NCBI GenBank assembly: GCA_002437575.1 | Contig: DJQK01000017.1 | Location: 1-18,741 of the forward strand | Source: Clostridiales bacterium UBA6388 | GTDB taxonomy: Bacteria > Bacillota > Clostridia > Oscillospirales > Oscillospiraceae | Length of the DNA: 18,741 bases | Direction: 5' to 3' | In this document: positions 13,629 to 18,741 of the stretch, one piece after another | How the letters are laid out: each line of letters opens with the position of its first letter | Numbering within the stretch: the first letter of the stretch is position 1 | Position numbers and translations under genes: made by a program | Notes under the pieces: model-generated | Databases searched by the model: none | What the model saw: only the letters and a program-made list of their open reading frames with translations | Told to the model about the DNA's origin: nothing

Positions 13629-14510
13629 ATGCGCAGACGGCAATGGAAATATGCTCTGGCGCTCAGCGCCGGAGACGCGCTTTTTGGCCTCGTGCCGATC
13701 TTGCAGAAGCTCACCTATTCCTGCGGCGGCAGCGGGCCGTTGAGCGTCGTTTGGTCGTCCGTCTTCGCGCTGCTGCCGTTGGCCATTTTGGCTAAAATGC
13801 AGCGCGTCAGTCTGCGCGTGGACCGGAAAACGCTCGGAAAGCTCGCGATTCTGTCGATCGGCGCGACGGGCACGGCGCTGCTTCTCTACTCGTCGTATTC
13901 CTACATCCCCGTCGGCATGGCCACGACGCTGCACTTTGTCTATCCGGCGCTCATCACGCTGGGCCTTGGTATCTTCTTTCACCAGCGCTTTACGAAGCGA
14001 AATTTTGCCGCGCTCGGCCTGACGCTTCTGGGCGTCGTCTTTATGGGCGCCTCCGTGGAGCTGACGGCAAATCTCACGGGGATGCTGCTGGCGCTTATCT
14101 CCAGCGTTTTCTGGGCGTTTTACATCGTTTATATGGATAAGTCGGGTCTGAACAGCATTCCGACCACCGTCGTCACGTTCTACTCTTCGCTGGCAAACAT
14201 TCCGGTGCTTGGCCTGTTCTGCGCGCTGAACGGCTCGTTGAAGCTCTACACCGCCGCGTGGGCGTGGGGCGTGATCGTTCTGGTCGCGATCTTGCACCGG
14301 ATCCTTGCCTACGCGCTCTTTCAGATCGGAATGCGCAGAATTTCCGCTTTTGAAGCTGGAATCTTATCGACCGTCGAGCCTGCGTCCGCGCTTGTCTTCG
14401 GCGTTCTCATCCTGCACGAACAGCTGCACCCGATGCAGCTTCTCGGCCTATTGGGCATTGCGGCGAGCATCATCGTAAATCTTCCTTCCAACAAGATCGG
14501 CGCCGAATGA
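13629..14510 (+). CDS. EamA/DMT-family transporter
   Basis: A 293-residue membrane protein with about ten hydrophobic helices arranged as two EamA repeats (about residues 8-140 and 148-285), the standard drug/metabolite transporter design. Typical family sequence includes the helix around SYIPVGMATTLHFVYPALITL and, in the second repeat, SAFEAGILSTVEPASALVFG followed by LHEQLHPMQLLGLLGIAASI. Such proteins export or exchange amino acids, nucleotides, sugars or other small metabolites; the substrate cannot be called. The ATG comes only 3 bases after the DUF4432 stop and lacks a clear ribosome binding site, so translation is probably coupled. It is the last gene of the rightward operon, ahead of a strong terminator. 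Confidence 0.85.
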   Translation: MRRRQWKYALALSAGDALFGLVPILQKLTYSCGGSGPLSVVWSSVFALLPLAILAKMQRVSLRVDRKTLGKLAILSIGATGTALLLYSSYSYIPVGMATTLHFVYPALITLGLGIFFHQRFTKRNFAALGLTLLGVVFMGASVELTANLTGMLLALISSVFWAFYIVYMDKSGLNSIPTTVVTFYSSLANIPVLGLFCALNGSLKLYTAAWAWGVIVLVAILHRILAYALFQIGMRRISAFEAGILSTVEPASALVFGVLILHEQLHPMQLLGLLGIAASIIVNLPSNKIGAE

Positions 14511-14525
14511 TCCTTCCCTCGCCGC

Positions 14526-14577
14526 AAAAAAGGGCGTGCCGCAACCACAATTGCAGCACGCCCAACCTTTTTCTTTT
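14526..14577. terminator. Bidirectional intrinsic terminator
   Basis: GGGCGTGC (14532-14539) pairs with GCACGCCC (14556-14563), and the stem extends inward by GCAA/TTGC after one mismatch. An A6 run precedes it (14526-14531) and a T-rich tail follows (14568-14577). It can end both the EamA operon on the plus strand and the DUF1653 gene on the minus strand. Confidence 0.88.
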
Positions 14578-14582
14578 GCCGG

Positions 14583-14831
14583 TCAATGTCCGGCGGCGCT
14601 CTTAATATCCTGAAGCTCGAAGCGGTAGGTCTGCTTCGCGTCCGGATACTTTTCGCGGTCGACCTTTGAGGCGAACATCGAAAGCGGCCGCACCCAGAGC
14701 CCGCCGTCGCCGTAAAGCTTGCGGTAGATCACGCACGGTGACTTTGTCTCCGAGTCATGCGCCAGCGCCTCGACCACGTAATAGTCTCCCTTAAAATGCC
14801 GGTACACCCGGCCCACTTGGATCTGCTGCAT
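14583..14831 (-). CDS. DUF1653 domain protein
   Basis: An 82-residue soluble protein matching the short DUF1653 family (PF07866): it opens with VGRVYRHFKGDYYVVEALAHDSET, continues CVIYRKLYGDGGLWVRPLSMF and ends with a short polar tail. Such proteins are small beta-rich domains of unknown function, often standing alone. CAGGAGG lies 6 bases before the ATG. The gene is directly downstream of a strong terminator on the same strand, with only about ten bases between the T run and the ribosome binding site, so expression probably depends on readthrough or on a promoter I cannot see. Confidence 0.85.
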   Translation of the reverse strand: MQQIQVGRVYRHFKGDYYVVEALAHDSETKSPCVIYRKLYGDGGLWVRPLSMFASKVDREKYPDAKQTYRFELQDIKSAAGH

Positions 14832-14849
14832 TTTTATCCTCCTGAACAG

Positions 14850-14885
14850 AAAAAACGGTATGGCCGGTTGGTCATACCGTTTTTT
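14850..14885 (-). terminator. Strong intrinsic terminator after the efp operon
   Basis: A6 (14850-14855) plus CGGTATGGCC pairs with GGTCATACCG plus T6 (14880-14885), with one G-U pair and a GGTT loop. On the minus strand it follows the CD1247-type gene and is itself followed at once by the DUF1653 ribosome binding site. Confidence 0.85.
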
Positions 14886-14895
14886 GTCGGTTATC

Positions 14896-14919
14896 TTATT
14901 GCTCTTCTTATTGCTCTTC
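14896..14919. repeat. 12-bp tandem duplication covering the stop codon
   Basis: TTATTGCTCTTC occurs twice in tandem (14896-14907 and 14908-14919). On the minus strand each copy ends in TAA, so the CD1247-type gene has a second copy of its stop-codon region just behind the first. It looks like a small slippage duplication without effect on the protein. Confidence 0.85.
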
Positions 14920-15360
14920 CTCCGGTTCGCCGTCGAGGTCGAACTCGAGCTCTTCGCCGCAGTTCGGGCAGACGGTGGAGCCTTCGTCGAGCATCTGCTC
15001 GTCGATGGTGATCTCCTCGCCGCAGGTCGGGCACTTCACCTCGTAAAGCACCTCGTCGTCGCCGAAGTCGTACGCTTCGTCGTACTCGTCGTCCTCTTCG
15101 TCCTCGTCGTCGTAGTCCTCGTAATCATCCTCGTCTTCCTCGTCAAGCAGATAGTCGTCGATGTTGTCGAGGTCTTCTTCGATGCAATCTAACTCGTCCG
15201 AGATGGTGTCCACCACGTCTTCGAGATCGGAAACGGTCTCCGCGACGTCGGAGAGCATATCGACGATGGCCGCGATCATCTTGCCTTCGTCCTTTTCGGT
15301 GTCGAGCTTCAGGCCGTCCATCAGGCCCTTGAGATACGCGGATTTTTCGGAAAGCGTCAT
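14908..15360 (-). CDS. CD1247 N-terminal domain protein with acidic linker and C-terminal zinc ribbon
   Basis: A 150-residue protein in three parts. Residues 1-68 form a helical, probably coiled-coil domain (KSAYLKGLMDGLKLD, then heptad-like SDVAETVSDLEDVVDTIS) that I recognise as the CD1247 type found in Clostridia. Residues 69-103 are an extremely acidic stretch made almost wholly of Asp, Glu and Tyr. Residues 107-140 form a zinc ribbon with Cys110, Cys113, Cys131 and Cys134 (CPTC and CPNC). AAGGAG lies before the ATG, which is 27 bases after the efp stop, so it shares the efp transcript. No function is known to me. The zinc ribbon and acidic tract would suit binding to the translation or transcription machinery, but this is conjecture. 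Confidence 0.82.
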   Translation of the reverse strand: MTLSEKSAYLKGLMDGLKLDTEKDEGKMIAAIVDMLSDVAETVSDLEDVVDTISDELDCIEEDLDNIDDYLLDEEDEDDYEDYDDEDEEDDEYDEAYDFGDDEVLYEVKCPTCGEEITIDEQMLDEGSTVCPNCGEELEFDLDGEPEEEQ

Positions 15361-15387
15361 AATTGAACTCCTTTCAGCTGTTGGGGC

Positions 15388-15957
15388 TTAGCCCTTTGCA
15401 CGGCCCAGATATTCGCCCGTACGGGTGTCGATCTGGATCTTATCGCCTTCGTTGATGAACAGAGGAACCTTGATCTCCGCGCCGGTCTCGACGGTCGCGG
15501 GCTTGGTGACGTTGGTCGCGGTGTCGCCCTTGACGCCGGGGTCGGCCTTGGTGACGACGAGCTCGACAAAGTTCGGCGTCTCAATGCCGAAAACGTTGCC
15601 CTTGTAGCTCAGAAGCTTGCAGGGGGTATTTTCCTTGATGAAGCGGAAGGAGCTGTCGAGGGTGTCCTTGCTGATGGGGACCATGTCATAGGTCTCAAGA
15701 TCCATGAAGTAGTACAGATCTCCGTCGTTGTAGCTGTATTCATAGTCCTTGCGCTCGATGAACGCTTCTTCAAACTTCGCGGTGGGGTTGAACGACGTTT
15801 CGGTCACAGCGCCGGTCACGATGTTCTTCATCTTCGTGCGCACGAACGCCGCGCCCTTGCCGGGCTTGACGTGCTGGAACTCAACGACCTGCATGATCTT
15901 GCCGTCCATCTCGAACGTTTTACCGTTTCTGAAATCACCAGCGGTAATGGTTGCCAT
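15388..15957 (-). CDS. efp: Translation elongation factor P
   Basis: A 189-residue protein of the exact EF-P size and three-domain beta layout. EF-P enters the ribosome beside the P site and relieves stalling at consecutive prolines. The domain I loop reads HVKPGKGAAF (29-38), with Lys34 at the tip, the residue that many bacteria modify. The domain II/III boundary and the C-terminal signature EIKVPLFINEGDKIQIDTRTGEYLGR are clear; this last pattern is the EF-P signature. GGAGG precedes the ATG. The gene has its own promoter at 16014-16042 and is followed closely by the CD1247-type gene. The Xaa-Pro aminopeptidase gene lies immediately upstream, an arrangement common in Gram-positive bacteria. 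Confidence 0.98.
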   Translation of the reverse strand: MATITAGDFRNGKTFEMDGKIMQVVEFQHVKPGKGAAFVRTKMKNIVTGAVTETSFNPTAKFEEAFIERKDYEYSYNDGDLYYFMDLETYDMVPISKDTLDSSFRFIKENTPCKLLSYKGNVFGIETPNFVELVVTKADPGVKGDTATNVTKPATVETGAEIKVPLFINEGDKIQIDTRTGEYLGRAKG

Positions 15958-16013
15958 AATCCTGTTTCCTCCAATATGTGTAAGTCTAAACTACAAAACA
16001 AATAGCTCTAATT

Positions 16014-16042
16014 ATTTTACAGCATAGCGCGTTATTTTTCAA
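16014..16042 (-). promoter_or_regulatory. Sigma-A promoter of efp
   Basis: On the minus strand TTGAAA (16042-16037), a 17-base spacer and TAAAAT (16019-16014) match consensus at 5 of 6 positions each. Transcription should start near 16007, leaving about 50 bases of leader. It lies wholly in the gap between the pepP-like gene and efp. Confidence 0.8.
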
Positions 16043-16049
16043 GCGGCTA

Positions 16050-17117
16050 TCACAAAATAATCAAATTTTTCGGACTCTTGGTGAGCACCTCGCAGCCGTC
16101 GGCCGTCAGGACGGTCACGTCTTCGATGCGAACGCCGAATTTTCCGGGCAGATAGATGCCGGGTTCTGCCGAAACAACGGCTCCTTCGGGCATGGGCTTG
16201 TCGTTTCTGGTGTTGGCGTTGGGGGCCTCATGGATGAGAATGCCGAGGCTGTGGCCGTAGCCATGGCCGAAATATTCGCCGTAGCCCGCGTCCGTGATGA
16301 CCTTTCTTGCCGCGCCGTCCATCTCCTTACCGGTGACGCCGGCCTTTGTCGCGGCGATACCGGCCAGCTGCGCCTTGAGAACGGTCTTGTAGACCTTGTC
16401 CATCTCTTCAGTCACAAAGCCGAGAGCGACCGTTCTGGTCATGTCCGAGCAGTAGCCGTTATAGATGCAGCCGAAGTCCATCGTGATAAAATCGCCGAAC
16501 TGGAGCTGCCGCTCGCCGGGCACGCCGTGGGGCATACTGGTATTGGGGCCGGAGACGACGATGGGGTCAAAGGACAGGCCGTCTGCGCCGTTTTTGTAAA
16601 GCCGGTAGATCAGCTCCGCGCGAAGGTCCTTTTCGGTCATGCCCGCGCAGATGACCTTCTGCAGCTGGGTAAAGGTAAGGTCCGTGATCTGCTGCGCCTT
16701 GCGCATAAGCTCGATTTCCCACGGCTCCTTGCTGGCGCGGAAGGCGTCGATCTTGTCCTGCATCGGAACGAGAACGGCGTGCAGCGCGTGCTGGAACTCG
16801 AGGAAGGTCTTGTAGGTCATGTCAGCCTCTTCAAAGCCGAGCTTTTTGATGGTGTGCTCGCCGATGACCTCGTTGATGCGTTCGATCTCGCTCGAACCCG
16901 GGGCCGTCATCCGCACGGTGAAGCCGGGGAGATTGTTTTCGGCGGCCTCAATGTAGCGGCTGTCGGTAAAATAGTACGCGCCGTCTTTGGTGACGACCGC
17001 GACGCCCTCGGCGATGTTATACTGCGCGGCATACTGGCGGTTATACACGCTCGTCAGCAGCAGCGCGTCGGCCTCGCCGGAGGAAAGCAGACTCTGATAT
17101 TTTTCAATGTTTTTCAT
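16050..17117 (-). CDS. Xaa-Pro aminopeptidase (M24B metallopeptidase)
   Basis: A 355-residue PepP/YqhT-type peptidase that removes N-terminal residues before proline. The N-terminal creatinase-like domain spans about 1-130 and the pita-bread domain about 135-350. All five metal ligands are visible: Asp214 (TMDFGC), Asp225 (SDMTRT), His289 (GYGHSLG), Glu318 (SAEPGIY) and Glu332 (RIEDV). HEAPN (296-300) and the Asp214-Asp225 spacing of 11 are as expected. The start at 17117 has AAGGAG 8 bases upstream; the ATG at 17162 lies inside yqeG without a better site. The gene overlaps the end of yqeG by 14 bases, so translation is probably coupled, and it lies just upstream of efp. Full conservation here contrasts with the degenerate M24 gene at 11338-12513. 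Confidence 0.95.
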   Translation of the reverse strand: MKNIEKYQSLLSSGEADALLLTSVYNRQYAAQYNIAEGVAVVTKDGAYYFTDSRYIEAAENNLPGFTVRMTAPGSSEIERINEVIGEHTIKKLGFEEADMTYKTFLEFQHALHAVLVPMQDKIDAFRASKEPWEIELMRKAQQITDLTFTQLQKVICAGMTEKDLRAELIYRLYKNGADGLSFDPIVVSGPNTSMPHGVPGERQLQFGDFITMDFGCIYNGYCSDMTRTVALGFVTEEMDKVYKTVLKAQLAGIAATKAGVTGKEMDGAARKVITDAGYGEYFGHGYGHSLGILIHEAPNANTRNDKPMPEGAVVSAEPGIYLPGKFGVRIEDVTVLTADGCEVLTKSPKNLIIL

Positions 17118-17613
17118 GGCGTATTCTCCTTTTTCCCCATGCGATAAAGGGAAGCTCCGCAAGATGGCGCAGCTTCAGCCATATCGTATGATTATCAATT
17201 GCAGAAATGAGGACGGACGTGAGCCCTGCGCAGTTCGCGCCCAGAACGTCGGTGTAGATCTGATCGCCCACGAGCGCGGCCTGGGATGGGGTAAGGTCAA
17301 ACCGCGCGAGGCATTCGCGGATGCCCCTTTGAAACGGCTTTTTTGCGCGTGTGACGCAGTCTAACCCATATTTTTTGCAGAACGTCGCCACGCGGGGCCG
17401 TTTGCTGTTGGACACGACGCAAAGGTGGATCCCGGACGCCTGCATCGCATTTAGCCACGCGCGCATTTTTTCCGTGGGCACGTCCGTGGTATAGGGGACG
17501 ATCGTGTTGTCAAAATCCATCATCAGAAACGAAACGCCCCGCTTTTGAAGCAGCTCCGGCGTCAGGCTTTCCAGCGACGGCAAGATCACATCGGGTATGA
17601 GACTGAAAGACAT
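17104..17613 (-). CDS. yqeG: YqeG-family HAD-IIIA phosphatase
   Basis: A 169-residue HAD phosphatase, the usual YqeG length. Motif I is DFDNT with Asp33 and Asp35, motif II VSNS with Ser68, a conserved KKP with Lys91/92 serves as motif III, and motif IV is GDQIYTD with Asp117 and Asp122. The N-terminal IPDVILPSLESLTPELL is also typical. YqeG proteins are cytoplasmic phosphatases of the HAD IIIA subclass; a role in phosphatidylglycerophosphate dephosphorylation has been shown for some relatives, and is not proven here. The start at 17613 fits family length and a modest AGGT ribosome binding site; the ATG at 17715 lies upstream of the likely promoter (17672-17701). It overlaps the peptidase gene start by 14 bases. 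Confidence 0.88.
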   Translation of the reverse strand: MSFSLIPDVILPSLESLTPELLQKRGVSFLMMDFDNTIVPYTTDVPTEKMRAWLNAMQASGIHLCVVSNSKRPRVATFCKKYGLDCVTRAKKPFQRGIRECLARFDLTPSQAALVGDQIYTDVLGANCAGLTSVLISAIDNHTIWLKLRHLAELPFIAWGKRRIRHEKH

Positions 17614-17671
17614 AAATGACCTGCCAACCATAAAACTCGGCAGAAATGTCTTCCGCCTGTAAACCAACGCT

Positions 17672-17701
17672 ATTATACCACGCAAGCCCCCGTTTTGTCT
17701 A
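17672..17701 (-). promoter_or_regulatory. Sigma-A promoter of the yqeG-peptidase operon
   Basis: On the minus strand TAGACA (17701-17696), an 18-base spacer and a perfect TATAAT (17677-17672). Transcription would begin near 17665, with about 50 bases of leader before the ATG at 17613. Confidence 0.75.
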
Positions 17702-17721
17702 CGTTTCAAATCCAAGAACGG

Positions 17722-17753
17722 AAAAAGTCCTCTCGCTTCAGCGAGAGGACTTT
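17722..17753 (-). terminator. Intrinsic terminator of rpsU
   Basis: On the minus strand AAAGTCCTCTCGC pairs perfectly with GCGAGAGGACTTT around a TGAA loop, and the stem runs into a T5 tract. It stands 27 bases after the rpsU stop and isolates rpsU from yqeG. Confidence 0.9.
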
Positions 17754-17779
17754 CAAAACGCGTATGGTTGAGAGAAGGA

Positions 17780-17962
17780 TCAATAGAACTTCTTTCTGTT
17801 CTTACGAGCAGCTTCAGACTTCTGCTTACGCTTCAGGCTGGGGCTGACATAATGCTCTCTCTTCTTGACCTCGGCAATAACGCCAGCCTTTGCACAGCTG
17901 CGCTTGAACCGCTTCAGAGCATTTTCCAAGGACTCGCCTTCCTTGACGCGAACTTCAGACAT
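17780..17962 (-). CDS. rpsU: 30S ribosomal protein S21
   Basis: A 60-residue, strongly basic protein with the full S21 signature: VRVKEGESLENALKRFKR, then the Cys-containing stretch GVIAEVKKREHYVSPSLKRK and a basic tail ending KKFY. It joins the 30S subunit near the mRNA exit/anti-Shine-Dalgarno region and helps initiation. GGAGGGAGGG gives an exceptionally strong ribosome binding site before the ATG. It is a single-gene transcript: a near-consensus promoter lies about 70 bases upstream and a strong terminator directly downstream. The leader holds a small hairpin next to the ribosome binding site. Confidence 0.98.
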   Translation of the reverse strand: MSEVRVKEGESLENALKRFKRSCAKAGVIAEVKKREHYVSPSLKRKQKSEAARKNRKKFY

Positions 17963-17981
17963 CGTTTTCCCTCCCTCCGGT

Positions 17982-18004
17982 GCAGCCGGCTAACTCCAGG
18001 CTGC
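17982..18004 (-). promoter_or_regulatory. Hairpin in the rpsU leader
   Basis: In the minus-strand transcript GCAGCC (18004-17999) can pair with GGCTGC (17987-17982) around an 11-base loop, ending 3-4 bases before the ribosome binding site. It could tune translation, as leaders of ribosomal protein genes often do, but the stem is short and no known leader family is recognised. Confidence 0.35.
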
Positions 18005-18033
18005 TTTCAGGGCCACATTACATTGGCTAGATT

Positions 18034-18062
18034 ATTATAGTCATGCATCGGCCGATTGTCAA
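18034..18062 (-). promoter_or_regulatory. Consensus sigma-A promoter of rpsU
   Basis: On the minus strand TTGACA (18062-18057), a 17-base spacer and TATAAT (18039-18034) match consensus exactly in both boxes and spacing. Transcription should start near 18027, giving a leader of about 65 bases. Such strength suits a ribosomal protein gene. Confidence 0.92.
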
Positions 18063-18106
18063 GAAATTTTTCCGAGAAATTGATGATTTCTGAAAAATCC
18101 AGCAAT

Positions 18107-18741
18107 TTACTTGACGATGAGGTTCACGAGCTTGTTCTTGACCAGAATGACCTTGACGATCTGCTTGCCCTCGGTAAATTTCGCGACCTTTTCCTGCTTG
18201 AGCGCTTCTGCCACGATGAAGTCCTGCTCCGAGTCAACGGGAACGTTGATCGTGCCTCTGAGCTTGCCGAGGACCTGCACGGCCATTTCCACATGGGACG
18301 CGACGGTCTTACTCTCGTCAAACTCCGGCCACGGCATCTGCATGGCCATTTTGCCGGTCTCGGCAGCGTAGCCGGTCAGCTCCCACATTTCTTCGACCAT
18401 GTGCGGGGCAAAGGGGCTGAGCATCAGCATGAGCGCTTCCAGATCGCCCTTGGTAAGGCCGTTTGCATAGAACTCGTTGACCATCGTCATAAGCGCGGCG
18501 ATCGCCGTGTTCATCTTGAGTTCGTCAATGTCCTGTGTGACCTTGCGGATGGTCTTGTGGATGATCGCTTCGTTCTTTTCGCTCAAGTCCTTCGAGCCGG
18601 AGGCCATGTCCATCAGGTTCCAGCAGCGGTCCAAAAAGCGCTTCGAGCCCTTGACGGCGTCGTCCGACCACGTCGCGACCTTTTCAAAATCGCCGATGAA
18701 CATGATATAAAGACGCATCGTGTCCGCGCCGTAGGCCTTGA
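18107..18741 (-). CDS. leuS: Leucyl-tRNA synthetase, C-terminal part (runs off the right edge)
   Basis: About 210 C-terminal codons of a protein that is normally over 800 residues; the frame is open to the right edge. It begins with KAYGADTMRLYIMFIGDFEK, just after the KMSKS region of the catalytic domain, which lies outside the window. The helical anticodon-binding domain follows (RFLDRCWNLMD, TAIAALMTMVNEFY, LMLMLSPFAPHMVEEMW), then the small C-terminal domain ending VKVILVKNKLVNLIVK, which contacts the long arm of leucine tRNA. The enzyme charges tRNA-Leu in the cytoplasm. After the stop only a weak A/T-rich hairpin (about 18075-18091) is visible before the rpsU promoter. Confidence 0.96.
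   Translation of the reverse strand, partial: KAYGADTMRLYIMFIGDFEKVATWSDDAVKGSKRFLDRCWNLMDMASGSKDLSEKNEAIIHKTIRKVTQDIDELKMNTAIAALMTMVNEFYANGLTKGDLEALMLMLSPFAPHMVEEMWELTGYAAETGKMAMQMPWPEFDESKTVASHVEMAVQVLGKLRGTINVPVDSEQDFIVAEALKQEKVAKFTEGKQIVKVILVKNKLVNLIVK

Noticed and set aside
13167..14297. Minus-strand open frame (376 codons) opposite the DUF4432 and EamA genes
   Set aside because: Charged, domain-free translation antisense to two recognised genes; no usable ribosome binding site seen.
15067..15156. Repetitive CGTCGTC/CTCGTC stretch as a possible repeat array
   Set aside because: It is simply the coding sequence of the Asp/Glu-rich linker of the zinc-ribbon protein; units are not regular and there are no spacers.
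17613..17715. ATG at 17715 as yqeG start
   Set aside because: A good promoter (17672-17701) lies between this ATG and the conserved N-terminus, so the longer start would not be on the transcript.
18075..18091. Hairpin AGAAAT-TGATG-ATTTCT as a leuS terminator
   Set aside because: Only 6 A/T-rich pairs and no U tract directly after it on the minus strand; too weak to list as a terminator.

Overview
The window is 18.7 kb of compact, fairly GC-rich bacterial chromosome. It carries 22 genes or gene fragments, on both strands, with strong AGGAGG-like ribosome binding sites and sigma-A type promoters. The gene set (Tex, YjjG, YqeG, EF-P next to a CD1247-type zinc-ribbon protein, S21, LeuRS, SorC regulator) points to a Gram-positive anaerobe of the class Clostridia, most likely an Oscillospiraceae-type gut bacterium. 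This placement rests on recognising protein families and was not tested by a search. I see no rRNA, tRNA, CRISPR array, insertion sequence, phage gene or attachment site.

Left flank (1-3100). A 5' fragment of tex (minus) and a yjjG-like nucleotidase gene (plus) diverge from a shared promoter region built on a perfect inverted repeat. A small two-helix membrane protein gene follows yjjG. A DEDDh exonuclease gene and a second tiny membrane protein gene face it from the minus strand, and a hairpin terminator separates the two groups.

Central accessory region (3099-14510). This is the most distinctive part. A 340-bp control region (10023-10362) separates two divergent gene sets. Leftward (minus) run an AraB-like ribulokinase, a single-domain CUT2-type ABC ATPase, its permease, a lipoprotein sugar-binding protein, a GATase-fold (PF07090-like) protein without a nucleophilic cysteine and, after two hairpins, an MFS transporter. 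Rightward (plus) run a SorC-family regulator, an M24 'pita-bread' protein that has lost three of its five metal ligands, a DUF4432 aldose-epimerase-like protein and an EamA/DMT transporter. I infer a regulated locus that imports and phosphorylates a ketose-type sugar. The substrate is unknown, because no isomerase, aldolase or dehydrogenase is encoded here.

Right flank (14580-18741). This is housekeeping DNA, all on the minus strand: the C-terminal part of leuS, rpsU with a near-ideal promoter, yqeG overlapping an intact Xaa-Pro aminopeptidase gene, efp with its own promoter, a CD1247-type zinc-ribbon gene, and a DUF1653 gene lying just behind a strong terminator.
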